A DNA stretch of 64,000 nucleotides from Chitinophaga nivalis (lineage in GTDB: Bacteria; Bacteroidota; Bacteroidia; Chitinophagales; Chitinophagaceae): contig NZ_JAPDNR010000001.1 of assembly GCF_025989125.1 (NCBI RefSeq), positions 3,826,301 to 3,890,300 of the forward strand. The letters run 5' to 3'. The translations under genes were made by a program, and so were the position numbers. Under the pieces are notes generated by a model. The model did not search any database. It was given only the letters and a program-made list of their open reading frames with translations, and was not told the origin of the DNA. Below are positions 16,316 to 25,715 of this stretch, piece by piece. The first letter of the stretch is position 1. Each line of letters begins with the position of its first letter.

Positions 16316-18532
16316 ATGCCTACACAGATGTTGTTTGCCCCATTTCGCCTGCTGAGGAAACAGCGGGTTTGTTTGTTATTGTTTTTTTTATGCCTGACAA
16401 GTATGATGCAGGCGCAGCCCGTGCCCTGTATACGTGCCACTACCCAAACGAATACGACCATTAATTGTGCCAGCGGCTGCGCGGTCAGAAATCCTGATCA
16501 GGCTGTCGATAATGATGTAACCACCTATGCGGAACTGGAAAATACCGGCCCTGGCGGACAAAGCCGGATTTTCCTGCAATTCCCGTCTACCGGCCGCGCG
16601 GGAGATAGTATCCGGATTGTATTTTCCGGACTAACCAGTACCGATGTCAGTAAATTTAGAAATGTAACCATCGGTACCTATGACGGAAATGTTGATAATA
16701 ATGACCTGGATCCATTGAATGCCATTGATGCGGTATTTACAGGAACTGCGCCATCACTAACGGTTACGTTTCCTGCAGAAAAACCATTTAACAAGGTATA
16801 TATTGTCCTGAGTATCATTACCAATGCCGGCGCCCCCAGTATCCTGCGGGTGAACTATGCGCAGTACATGCGACCGGCTCCTACGGTCGCCAACACCAGT
16901 GTATCTGTATGCAAGGGTGGTTCTGCCACCCTACAGGCCACCGCGCCTGCCAATGCGGTGTTCAAATGGTATACACAACCGGTTGGTGGCACGGCCATAT
17001 TTACCGGCGCTAATTTTACGACACCAGCCCTGGATAATACCACTGTATATTATGCAGAAACGACTGGTATTACCAGTGGCTGTACCCAGCCTTCCCGGAC
17101 AAAAGTAACCGTGAACGTACTACCGGTAGTGAGTACTTTCAAAAAACTATCCGGTAAAACCTTTGGTGGTAAATTTTCTGATCGGGTATATGATATGGTT
17201 ACTATTCCCAATTCTATTCATGTACCGGAAAAGCGGCAATATGTATTGATAGGTACTTCCAATAGTGGCCCGGAGGGACCAGGTGCGGTTCCCGAAGGTT
17301 CTTATTGGAAGCCGGAAATGCTGTTGACCCGCCTGGATAGCGGCTATCACCAATTGTCGGAAAAAAGAAATGGTCCTGCCAACGGACAAGCAGTAGCCGC
17401 CACCAGTTTGGTGGTCGATAACTATATTTATGATGATGTGCTGGCAGCTGGTTATGGCGAGGATTTCAGAACCATACAGGAAGCTATATACACCCTTTAT
17501 AGTGCTTATACGGGTAGAGAGGAAAGTGGCGAATTTACCGGCCGCCGTACGGATGATGGTAGTGCGCGGGCTACTGTTGCTATTAGCACCCAAAAAGATA
17601 CCAGTTTCCTGGTAGGAGGATTCTCTTTTAATGATAACTATGCTCCTCTTGGTCAAGTTCAGTACAATAATGGGAAAGCAGATATATGGGTGAGAAAGTT
17701 GGGTATAAATATCCTTGCAACTTCAAAATGGGAGCGCATGTGGGGTGGTACGGAGAATGATATTTTAACCAGTGCAGCCACAACTGCGGATGGTGGTTAT
17801 ATCCTGGCCGGCTATACGAATTCTGCAGATGGAGATGTGACAGATGGTAATAACGGAGCAGAAGATGTCTGGATCATTAAATTAAATGCCGATGGCAGAA
17901 AACAGTGGGATAAAACCTATGGTGGCAGTTTAAGTGATAAAGCCGCGAAGATTATACAAACCGCAGATGGTGGTTATCTGATTGCCGGCACGACTGCCTC
18001 GTCAGATAAGGATGTTACCAGTGGTAATAAAGGCCTGGAAGATTTCTGGGTGATTAAAACAGATAGCCTGGGTAAAAAACAATGGGATAAAACCTATGGC
18101 GGCAGCGATTTTGATGTGCTGACGGCCTTGCTGCCACTGTCTGACGGCGGTTATATACTGGGAGGTTATACCCGTTCATCCAATGGGGACATCACTTCCG
18201 GCAATAAAGGAGAAGATGATTTTCTGCTGATTACCATTACGGCAGACGGACAAAAAATGGGTGACCTGACATTGGGCGGCAGTAAAACCGACCGGCTGTT
18301 TGCCCTGCAGCCCGCACTACTTGCCGATGAGCATGATCTTGCTAATAAATATGTAGCAGCAGGCTATACCTATTCTAAGGATGGAGATATAACAACGGGT
18401 AATAAGGGATTGGAAGATGCCTGGATTATAAAAATACAAATCACCAATGGTTGCCCGCTTGCTACCCGGCAGGCTCTTCAAAAAGCCAACAAAAAAACCG
18501 GACAGCCCATTAAAAAACAACGTAAACATTAA
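16316..18532 (+). CDS. Secreted surface protein, tandem paralog (copy 2)
   Basis: 738 aa, same order as copy 1: signal peptide, shared N-terminal domain with NCASGCAVRNPDQAVDNDVT, one Ig_7-like domain that is almost identical to that of copy 1, a divergent middle (about residues 290-440), then the GGYILAGYTNSADGDVT-type repeats and a basic tail (KKTGQPIKKQRKH). No T9SS domain. The near-identical ends and clearly changed middle suggest either selection on the middle part or gene conversion of the flanks. It is followed by the same terminator as copy 1. Confidence 0.8.
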   Translation: MPTQMLFAPFRLLRKQRVCLLLFFLCLTSMMQAQPVPCIRATTQTNTTINCASGCAVRNPDQAVDNDVTTYAELENTGPGGQSRIFLQFPSTGRAGDSIRIVFSGLTSTDVSKFRNVTIGTYDGNVDNNDLDPLNAIDAVFTGTAPSLTVTFPAEKPFNKVYIVLSIITNAGAPSILRVNYAQYMRPAPTVANTSVSVCKGGSATLQATAPANAVFKWYTQPVGGTAIFTGANFTTPALDNTTVYYAETTGITSGCTQPSRTKVTVNVLPVVSTFKKLSGKTFGGKFSDRVYDMVTIPNSIHVPEKRQYVLIGTSNSGPEGPGAVPEGSYWKPEMLLTRLDSGYHQLSEKRNGPANGQAVAATSLVVDNYIYDDVLAAGYGEDFRTIQEAIYTLYSAYTGREESGEFTGRRTDDGSARATVAISTQKDTSFLVGGFSFNDNYAPLGQVQYNNGKADIWVRKLGINILATSKWERMWGGTENDILTSAATTADGGYILAGYTNSADGDVTDGNNGAEDVWIIKLNADGRKQWDKTYGGSLSDKAAKIIQTADGGYLIAGTTASSDKDVTSGNKGLEDFWVIKTDSLGKKQWDKTYGGSDFDVLTALLPLSDGGYILGGYTRSSNGDITSGNKGEDDFLLITITADGQKMGDLTLGGSKTDRLFALQPALLADEHDLANKYVAAGYTYSKDGDITTGNKGLEDAWIIKIQITNGCPLATRQALQKANKKTGQPIKKQRKH

Positions 18533-18557
18533 CCCATCCTATATAGCCAATGATGTA

Positions 18558-18592
18558 TTACTCCCGCTTCATTTTTTATGGAGCGGGAGTAA
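18558..18592 (+). terminator. Terminator after surface protein copy 2
   Basis: TTACTCCCGCTT and its complement AGCGGGAGTAA flank a T-rich loop; it is the slightly diverged copy of the 15835 terminator. Confidence 0.7.
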
Positions 18593-18843
18593 CCGGCAAA
18601 TAGGTGGCACCATGAAGACCAACAGTTGAATCATACCCATACATAACACAGGCAGGTTGGTACCTGTAATATTTTAGGTATTTCTTTTAACCGGCAGACA
18701 AACAGTGAAAACACTGATAGCTATAATTGTTGATGACGGTTGGGTAAACAGGATATCCGGAGAAATGTAGGATATGAATCCCGGTATGTCTGCTTACAAG
18801 GCACATTAGACGGTTTAGATGATCATCCTTTAAAACGTTTTTT
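18593..18843. other. Intergenic region upstream of the Ig-repeat protein
   Basis: No gene was seen. It should carry the promoter of the 18844 gene; no convincing TAnnTTTG box was found. The upstream region is not a copy of the two preceding leaders. Confidence 0.4.
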
Positions 18844-21800
18844 ATGTTTTCGCATTTTACACTTCCCCGCAGCAGGCCATACCTGTTGCATCCTTTTTTG
18901 TTACTACTAGGACTGTTGCTGATCAGCACCAGCACCTTGCGGGCACAAAATGTGCCCTGCGATGCGGCTACCTCGCAAACGAATGCTACCAGCGGACTTT
19001 GCGTGGGCTGTTATGTAGATAAGCCGGATCTGGCTGTAGATAACGACACCACCACGGCTTCTTCCCTGCATGTCATACTGGGGTTATTAGGCGGATATGC
19101 AGAACAAACCTTGCAGTTCCCGTTTACCGGTAATACCGGCGACAGTATCCGGTTATTGCTGTCTTTTCCGGTGAATTTACTGGACCTGGGCGTGTTGTCC
19201 AGTGTGCAGGTAGCCACGTATAATGGCACGATCTATAATGGCGACCGGAAGGCTATTAATGCGGTGGCGTTGCGCTTAATCAGTCCGGAACGGGCAGAAG
19301 TGACACTGCTGGCAACCAAGTCCTATAATAGAGTAGAAGTACGCCTGAACTCCGGCGTATTACAACTGCTGAATGCGGTCAACATCCATTATGCTTCCAG
19401 GTTACTAACCGCACCAAAAGTGGCAAAAGATACTGTGACTATTTGTGAAGGTAATACCGCAACGTTGCAGGCTACTGCACCTGCGGGTGTGACTTTTAAC
19501 TGGTATACCCAGGCTACCGGTGGCACGGCCGTATCTGCCGGCGCTACGTTTATTACCCCGGTACTGTACACTACAACTACCTATTATGTTGCAGCAGTTA
19601 GTGCTTCCGGTTGCGCCAGTAAGTTACGTACCCCTGTTAAAGTAGTGGTGAATCCGGCGCCATCCACACCGATTGCGTTGGGAGACACCCTGTCTATTTG
19701 TACCGGTTCGCGCACCACGCTAAAGGCGATTGGCGATTCCGGCAATGTATTTAAGTGGTATCTGCAGGAAACCGGTGGTACGGCCATTTTCACCGGTGCT
19801 ACCTTTGTAACGCCGGTATTAACGGCTACTACTGTTTATTACGTAGAAGCGGTAGATAACAAGGGATGCAGTAGTCAGCGTTCGTCCGTGACCGTTACCG
19901 TGAACCCATTACCGGCACAACCGGATGTTAAGCTCACCCCGGCCTGTAAAGGACAGAATGCTACCCTTGCTGTGGTAACACCTGTAGCCGGTACTGTTTA
20001 CAGTTGGTATGCTACTGCTACCAGTGTTACGCCGCTGGCCATTGGTAATACGTTCTCTTTCAGGCAGGACAGTACCAGTATTACTTATTTTGTAAGTGCT
20101 ACCCGTAATGGTTGTATCAGTGTGCGTAAAGCCATAACCGCTACTGCATTGCCGGCACCATTGCCGCCGACAGTGGCAAAAGATACCGTGGCCATTTGTA
20201 AAGGTGCAACGGCTACGTTGCAGGCTACCGGACCGGCCGGTGCTACTTTTAGCTGGTATACCCAGGCTACCGGTGGTACTTCCGTATTTACCGGTGCTAC
20301 CTTTATTACTCCGGCACTCTCCGCTACAACTACTTATTATGTCGCAGCGACGGCTACTTCCGGTTGTGCCAGTACGGTACGTACCCCCGTTACCGTAGTG
20401 GTAAACCCATTGCCGGCTACACCTGTTGTACAGGGAGAAGTGCCTGCTGTTTGTACAGGTGGAAGCACCCGGGTCAGGGTCAGGATTATCGACTCAAGCT
20501 ATGTATTTAACTGGTACCTGCAGCCAGCCGGTGGTACGGCTATCTTTACCGGTGCGACCTTTAATACGCCGGCATTAACGGATACTACTACCTATTATGT
20601 AGAAGCAGTGAATAGTCAGGGATGTAGTAGTGCCCGTTTATCCATTACCGTTATTGTAAATCCGCTGCCACCCCAACCGGATGTTACCCTCACCCCGGCC
20701 TGTATAGGACAAAATGCTACGCTTTCTGTAGTAGCTCCTGTAGCCGGTACGAGTTACAGCTGGACTAAGAGCAATGGTGTAGTACTAACCTTTGGTAATT
20801 CCTATACTTTCAGGCAGGATAGTGCCAGTGTCACTTATTTTGTAAGCGCCTCCCGTAATGGGTGTAGCAGCGCCCGTAAGGCCGTAACGGCTACCGCGCT
20901 GCCAACGCCGGCACCACCAACAGTAGCAAAAGATACCGTGTTCTCACACGCGGGTGATAGTGTCAGACTTAGCGCTACCAGCAGCAATCCGATTTCCTGG
21001 TATAATGCCGCTACCGGCGGTACACGCCTGTTCCAGGGTAGTGTTTATGTAGTAGCACCTACTGCCACTACTACCTATTATGTACAGGCAGATGGCACCA
21101 GCGGTTGCAGCAGTGCCAGAAAACCGGTAACGGTAAAGGTATTGCCTAATGGCGCCGGCCCATCGGGAGCCATTGCTATCTACAAGTTCTCCAATAACCT
21201 GAATGATGCCTCCGGCAATAACTATAACGGCACCGCCACTACGGGGTCTGTCGGATATCAGCAGGATGTGGTGGCCAATCAGGCGGGCCTTTTTAATAAT
21301 ACGTTTGTTACCATTAAATCCGGCGCAACATCATCGTCTATTTTACCTAAGAAGACATTAACAGCTGCTTACTGGGTCAATATTGCCAGCAGCAGTAGTG
21401 TGGAAACTGTTGTCGTAAATGGATCGTTGCAAGATAATCAAACTGAAGGTGGCTGGGGAGTCGGATATCAAAATAGTTCCATGTTTTTTTTCCTGCAGGG
21501 GGCTAATAATACTGCAGGATTTTATTTAAGAGGAGACCAGAATATACAAAATAATACCTGGTATCACGTAGTGGCAACCTATGACGGTACTACCATGAGC
21601 CTTTATCTCAATGGAGCGCTTTATGCCAGTACCACCACAGTAAGTGGTGATATCGTATACCAGGGACTGAATTCAGACGTTTTTGGTATAGGTGCGTTTC
21701 AGGACGAGAATGAATTTTATCCCGTTAATGGCCGCATAGATGAAGTATACGTGTATGGCAGGACATTATCTGCTACAGAAGTAAAAACATTCTACGATTC

Positions 21801-22128
21801 CTATCAGTTTGGTTTGGTAGAACCTTTCAATAGACCGGCCAGCGGTGCCAAAACACCGGTTGCAACCAGTCAGGCTACCAGTAACACGGCTAAGGTGAGT
21901 AACACTTTAAAGGTGTTCCCGAATCCATCCGGCGGTGAAATTAAACTGGAAGGACTGACCGACTTTGCAGGTAGCTTCATTACCGTGACGGATCTGCAGG
22001 GTAGAAGGGTACAGCAGGATGTACTGAAAGGAAATACCTATCTGTTAAAACAACCGGCAGGTATTTATGTGATCACAGTAACAACCGCACAGAAAAAAGT
22101 AATGCAGACGAAAGTGGTCATTCAATAG
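18844..22128 (+). CDS. Large T9SS-secreted surface protein: shared N-domain, seven Ig_7-like domains, LamG-like domain, sorting signal
   Basis: 1094 aa. Signal peptide (about 1-33), then the shared N-terminal domain (34-185, SGLCVGCYVDKPDLAVDN). Seven Ig-like domains follow (about 190-770), each with a Cys near its start, a WY core and a TTTYYV strand. Domains 1-3 and 4-6 are a duplicated block of 251 residues. Residues about 775-990 form a concanavalin/LamG-like lectin domain (IYKFSNNLNDASGNN, WYHVVATYDGTTMSLYLNG, GRIDEVYVYGRTLS). The last 75 residues are a T9SS type A sorting domain (LKVFPNPSGGEIKLEG ... MQTKVVIQ). Likely an anchored or released adhesin with glycan-binding ability. Confidence 0.88.
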   Translation: MFSHFTLPRSRPYLLHPFLLLLGLLLISTSTLRAQNVPCDAATSQTNATSGLCVGCYVDKPDLAVDNDTTTASSLHVILGLLGGYAEQTLQFPFTGNTGDSIRLLLSFPVNLLDLGVLSSVQVATYNGTIYNGDRKAINAVALRLISPERAEVTLLATKSYNRVEVRLNSGVLQLLNAVNIHYASRLLTAPKVAKDTVTICEGNTATLQATAPAGVTFNWYTQATGGTAVSAGATFITPVLYTTTTYYVAAVSASGCASKLRTPVKVVVNPAPSTPIALGDTLSICTGSRTTLKAIGDSGNVFKWYLQETGGTAIFTGATFVTPVLTATTVYYVEAVDNKGCSSQRSSVTVTVNPLPAQPDVKLTPACKGQNATLAVVTPVAGTVYSWYATATSVTPLAIGNTFSFRQDSTSITYFVSATRNGCISVRKAITATALPAPLPPTVAKDTVAICKGATATLQATGPAGATFSWYTQATGGTSVFTGATFITPALSATTTYYVAATATSGCASTVRTPVTVVVNPLPATPVVQGEVPAVCTGGSTRVRVRIIDSSYVFNWYLQPAGGTAIFTGATFNTPALTDTTTYYVEAVNSQGCSSARLSITVIVNPLPPQPDVTLTPACIGQNATLSVVAPVAGTSYSWTKSNGVVLTFGNSYTFRQDSASVTYFVSASRNGCSSARKAVTATALPTPAPPTVAKDTVFSHAGDSVRLSATSSNPISWYNAATGGTRLFQGSVYVVAPTATTTYYVQADGTSGCSSARKPVTVKVLPNGAGPSGAIAIYKFSNNLNDASGNNYNGTATTGSVGYQQDVVANQAGLFNNTFVTIKSGATSSSILPKKTLTAAYWVNIASSSSVETVVVNGSLQDNQTEGGWGVGYQNSSMFFFLQGANNTAGFYLRGDQNIQNNTWYHVVATYDGTTMSLYLNGALYASTTTVSGDIVYQGLNSDVFGIGAFQDENEFYPVNGRIDEVYVYGRTLSATEVKTFYDSYQFGLVEPFNRPASGAKTPVATSQATSNTAKVSNTLKVFPNPSGGEIKLEGLTDFAGSFITVTDLQGRRVQQDVLKGNTYLLKQPAGIYVITVTTAQKKVMQTKVVIQ
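19420..20922 (+). repeat. Two direct ~750-bp repeats encoding a three-Ig-domain block
   Basis: The string GTGGCAAAAGATAC occurs at 19420 and 20173, and a close variant at 20923. The spacing is 753 and 750 bp. Each block encodes three different Ig domains, so the gene grew by duplication of a triplet rather than of single domains. Confidence 0.85.
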
Positions 22129-22173
22129 TATATACTTTCTCCGTAAAAGATTACTTCTTTTGAAAGTATTATT

Positions 22174-22213
22174 TTAAAAGGGCTTATCATCCACGGATGA
22201 TAAGCCCTTTTAA
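22174..22213. terminator. Strong bidirectional terminator between convergent genes
   Basis: TTAAAAGGGCTTATCATCC (22174-22192) pairs perfectly with 22195-22213, a 19-bp stem with A/T ends on both sides. It separates the Ig protein gene from the convergent lipoprotein gene. Confidence 0.85.
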
Positions 22214-22233
22214 ATGAAGTAACAGGAGGCACC

Positions 22234-23175
22234 TTAAAAATTAATCACGTTGGAGCTGGTATTCCAGTCCTGGTTGATCCTGACCTGATAAGCCGGGCCG
22301 CCGGGGTTGCCAGGCACACCATACAGATAACCTTTGATAATGGTTTTTTTATTGGTGTTGCACTTCACGTTGTTGATTACTTTTACCTGATCGGCGCCGG
22401 TATTTTTATCTCTGTAATGAATGGTTACATTGAATGCCGAGTCGGAACCTAAAATGTAATCCCTGAAAGTGTTTTGATTGATCCTGGTACCTCTCCAATC
22501 CCAGGTATACTCCGGTGGCCTTACCGTATTATTATAAATGTTATAAAATAAGGTGATCGGATTTACCTGTGTCCAGATATAACCATTGTTATCCGTAGCT
22601 GGCAAAGCATCCAGGATGTTTACTTCCAGCCGGCCAACAATACGATCCAGGGTAACCGGCTGCGTAGCGATATTACCGGCTGCACTTACCGTTACCTGTA
22701 ATTTTTTATAGAACAAATCACCCATCGGCAGTACCCCTACACCGGTCAGCTCAGGTCCGAAATAGTGCGCATTGATGTTGTTGTTGAAGGTAAGTGCTTC
22801 TGTATAGATGGGTTTTTCTGAAGCGATAAAAACAATGGTGTAGGTACCCGGCGCCAGAGAATCTGCAATGGTACCAAATGTAGCCCGCTGGTTAACGGTA
22901 TCCTGGTGCCGGTAGCTGACTTTTACACCGTTATCGTTATAGGCCAGGTAATAGATGTCAGATAGTCTGACTGCCGGCGCCGTGTCCTGGCTGGCGGTAG
23001 CCTGAATAGCCCGGCCATGGGCGGAACCCAGGTTTTCTTCTTCCCTGATAAAGTCTGCTATACTGAATTGAACGGGGCGTTTTTCTTTCGGTACAGTAGT
23101 GGTGGAGGTGCTATCTTCTTTCTTGCAGGAAAACAATAAGGATGCCAGTACAGGGATGAGTAGTAATTTTTTCAT
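22234..23175 (-). CDS. Outer-membrane or periplasmic lipoprotein, possibly fimbrillin/Mfa2-like
   Basis: 313 aa from the preferred ATG 23175 (MKKLLLIPVLASLLFSCKKE), which gives a lipobox LFSC; the frame extends to 23211. The body is beta-rich, with two halves joined near VTLDRIVGRLEVNILDAL, a phrase resembling the FimB/Mfa2-type lipoproteins that cap or anchor fimbriae in Bacteroidota. That assignment is weak and no fimbrillin genes are nearby. It sits inside the surface-protein array, convergent to the Ig protein and divergent from the 23490 gene, so the lipoprotein and the 23490 protein may share a promoter region. Confidence 0.7.
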   Translation of the reverse strand: MKKLLLIPVLASLLFSCKKEDSTSTTTVPKEKRPVQFSIADFIREEENLGSAHGRAIQATASQDTAPAVRLSDIYYLAYNDNGVKVSYRHQDTVNQRATFGTIADSLAPGTYTIVFIASEKPIYTEALTFNNNINAHYFGPELTGVGVLPMGDLFYKKLQVTVSAAGNIATQPVTLDRIVGRLEVNILDALPATDNNGYIWTQVNPITLFYNIYNNTVRPPEYTWDWRGTRINQNTFRDYILGSDSAFNVTIHYRDKNTGADQVKVINNVKCNTNKKTIIKGYLYGVPGNPGGPAYQVRINQDWNTSSNVINF

Positions 23176-23489
23176 GGATAAATGAATGAGTGAAATAATT
23201 TGTTTGAGCAAGAGTAAAATACTTTTGCTACATTTTTAAATATCGTGTGACAGATAATGTCGGCGTTTAACTGGAAAAGGGCTGTCTGTATAATTGTTGG
23301 CAGGAAGCAGAAAAAAATAACATGAATAGATAGCAGATAGTAAAAGTTGTCATGTCGGTGAGCAGCAGTGGATATATCAGGGGGATACTTTTTTTTAATC
23401 ATCTTTATAAGTGGTATAAATGGTGTGGCAGCGGGGAGTTGTAATATTGTATAGCTAACGTATTCCATCACTCCCCAACTCCTTGTCCT
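23176..23489. other. Divergent intergenic region of the surface array
   Basis: No gene was recognised in these 314 nt. The region should contain the promoters of both the lipoprotein and the 23490 gene. Confidence 0.4.
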
Positions 23490-25409
23490 ATGAACGATTA
23501 TTTTACACATGGCCGCTTTATACATTATCTTATTTGTTTAGTGTCTGTTTGTTTACTCTTGCCGGCTGTTTCCCATGCACAGACGTATGCCAATAATCAA
23601 ACCACGGGTGTAACAGGTCTTTGTCTGTTATGCGGTGTGATCAATCCGGGTAATGCGGTAGATAACACTAACCTGAATGATTATTCGGAATTCAATATTA
23701 CAGTTGGATTATTAGGCGTTACGGTTTACCAGACGCTCATTTTTCCGGCAACAGGTACTACTGCCTGTGATTCCCTGGTGATAGGTATCGGCAGTTCCAA
23801 TGCATTGCTGTCTGCCAATTTATTGGGAGGCGTATCTGTACAAACATTTAACGGCACGATACCGAATAATGATTCTGTAACCGTCAGCGCTCCGGTGTTA
23901 CGATTACTACAATCAAACACAAGGGGTGAGATCGTATTGAAACCCAACCGGCCCTATGACCGGGTACGGCTCACACTCAACAGCAGTTTATTGGGGCTGC
24001 TGAATAATTTCAGGATTTATTATGCCTACAGGCGTGCAGGTAAGCCTGCCGCCCCGGTGTTTACCGTACCACAAGGGATCGCCTGCGGCAAACAAAAACT
24101 GGTGATCACTAATCATACAAAAGGCATCGACTATAATGTACGGATACGATATACCAGTTTCACCTTACCTCAACCTATTGATACTGCTTTTGTCGTGAAA
24201 AATAATGATACCATTGTTACACCTGATCCGATCAGTTATATTTATCTGCAGGCAGATGTATATGTGCAGGCCGTCAATCCTTTTACCGGCTGTAAGTCAG
24301 ATACTGCGCGCAAAAGCTATGTACAGGGAGGCTATGCAGAATTACCGGTGGCAGATGCAGACAGCGTCACGATCTGTAAAAAAGATACGGCACGATTGCA
24401 TGCCTATACACCCAGCTCCACGATACCGGTCATTCGCTGGTATAATGCACCTGCCGGTGGTATCCTGTTGCATACCGGTAGTTATTATGCCGTATCACCG
24501 GATACGAATACCACTTATTATGTTACAGCTGCGTTGGATTGTGAACATCAGCAAAGAAGACCTGTAAAAGTGATCGTAAGGAAACTACCCGATCCGGTGT
24601 ACACAGTGCCGGGTGGTTTTGTATGTGGCAGCTCCCGGTTGCCGGTTTTAAATCACCAGCCAGGTTATAACTACCGGGTGCGGATTATTTATACCCTTTT
24701 CAGCAATCCGCTGGCAGATACGGCTTATGTGGTCTATAACAGGGATACTATTTTTGTACCTGCCCTGAACCCTGTCAATGGGGCCAATGCAGCGGTATAT
24801 GTACAGGCCGTTGATCCGCTTTCCGGTTGCCGGTCTGATAGTGTACGTATGGTATTTACCTTAGGCGGAACGCCGGGATTACCGCTGGTAGATAAAGATA
24901 GCATCGCTGTTTGCCGCGGTAGTAACGCAACGTTGCATGGTTATTATACCAGCAGCAGTTTGTTGCAGGTACGCTGGTATGATGCGCCTGTGGGAGGTCA
25001 GCTGCTGTATACCGGTAATTATTTTACCGTGAATCCGGTTGCTTCCACTGTGTATTATGTGAGTGGCATGGGTACCTGTGAAAGCCAGGCCCGCAAACCG
25101 GTAAAAGTAACTGTGTTATCCTGTTCCGTTGCTGCAAACAGTAGTGGATATAACAAGGGTAAAGAAGATGGCACTTCCCTTACGGCATCGCCGAATCCCA
25201 CCAGTGGAGAGGTTAAATTTGCCGCTGCTGCTGATCTGACAGGTGGTGTGATCGTGGTGTATGACCAAAGGGGGAAGGAAGTGTTTTATGGAGTGTTACA
25301 GCAAGCGGTCTTCCGTTTTCCATCCTCCATTATTCCGGGTATATATATGATCCGGATTACTACACCATCCCGTAAACAGTATACAACCCGGATATTACTG
25401 ATCAGATAA
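23490..25409 (+). CDS. T9SS-secreted surface protein with alternating Ig-like domains
   Basis: 639 aa. Signal peptide (about 1-31), shared N-terminal domain (32-185, TGLCLLCGVINPGNAVDN, YQTLIFPATGTTACDSL). Then two alternating pairs: a beta domain starting VYTVP/VFTVP with a GxxCG motif and ending DPLSGCRSDSVR, and an Ig_7-like domain (VTICKKDTARLHAYTP, IRWYNAPAGG, TTYYV). The C-terminal 75 residues are a T9SS sorting domain (LTASPNPTSGEVKF). It is closest to the 25716 protein and more distant from the first three paralogs. Confidence 0.85.
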   Translation: MNDYFTHGRFIHYLICLVSVCLLLPAVSHAQTYANNQTTGVTGLCLLCGVINPGNAVDNTNLNDYSEFNITVGLLGVTVYQTLIFPATGTTACDSLVIGIGSSNALLSANLLGGVSVQTFNGTIPNNDSVTVSAPVLRLLQSNTRGEIVLKPNRPYDRVRLTLNSSLLGLLNNFRIYYAYRRAGKPAAPVFTVPQGIACGKQKLVITNHTKGIDYNVRIRYTSFTLPQPIDTAFVVKNNDTIVTPDPISYIYLQADVYVQAVNPFTGCKSDTARKSYVQGGYAELPVADADSVTICKKDTARLHAYTPSSTIPVIRWYNAPAGGILLHTGSYYAVSPDTNTTYYVTAALDCEHQQRRPVKVIVRKLPDPVYTVPGGFVCGSSRLPVLNHQPGYNYRVRIIYTLFSNPLADTAYVVYNRDTIFVPALNPVNGANAAVYVQAVDPLSGCRSDSVRMVFTLGGTPGLPLVDKDSIAVCRGSNATLHGYYTSSSLLQVRWYDAPVGGQLLYTGNYFTVNPVASTVYYVSGMGTCESQARKPVKVTVLSCSVAANSSGYNKGKEDGTSLTASPNPTSGEVKFAAAADLTGGVIVVYDQRGKEVFYGVLQQAVFRFPSSIIPGIYMIRITTPSRKQYTTRILLIR

Positions 25410-25421
25410 TGGATGTTTGTT

Positions 25422-25471
25422 TATTACATTGAAATCGGCTGTTGATATCAACAGCTGATTTCAATGTAATA
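25422..25471. terminator. Long hairpin terminator
   Basis: TATTACATTGAAATC... (25422-25446) pairs with 25447-25471 with one mismatch and a minimal loop, 13 nt after the stop codon of the preceding gene. Confidence 0.7.
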
Positions 25472-25715
25472 AATATGCGCAGGGTATAATGATGATAAAG
25501 CCGGTTTATCATCTTCCGGAATCCTATATAGCATACTCTTGCTGTAGTACTGTAGAACAGTACCTGTACAGGGAATAAAGAGTGGCCTGGTTAAATCATG
25601 CACATAGCAGTGCTAACGGTTAATTTTAACAGATGTAGCGTAGGCTTTATCCCAATGCTCCATTATCTCCCGGCTGGATTAGCATTGTTATCATCCCTTA
25701 AAATAACCCAATACA
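25472..25715. other. Intergenic region, no gene recognised
   Basis: A short frame of 71 codons starts at 25598 but runs out of the intergenic region into the next gene in another frame, so it is not accepted. The stretch probably carries the promoter of the 25716 gene. Confidence 0.4.

Noticed and set aside
17147..17656. Minus-strand frame of 169 codons in surface-protein copy 2
   Set aside because: Shadow of the coding frame in the opposite strand; not present in copy 1.
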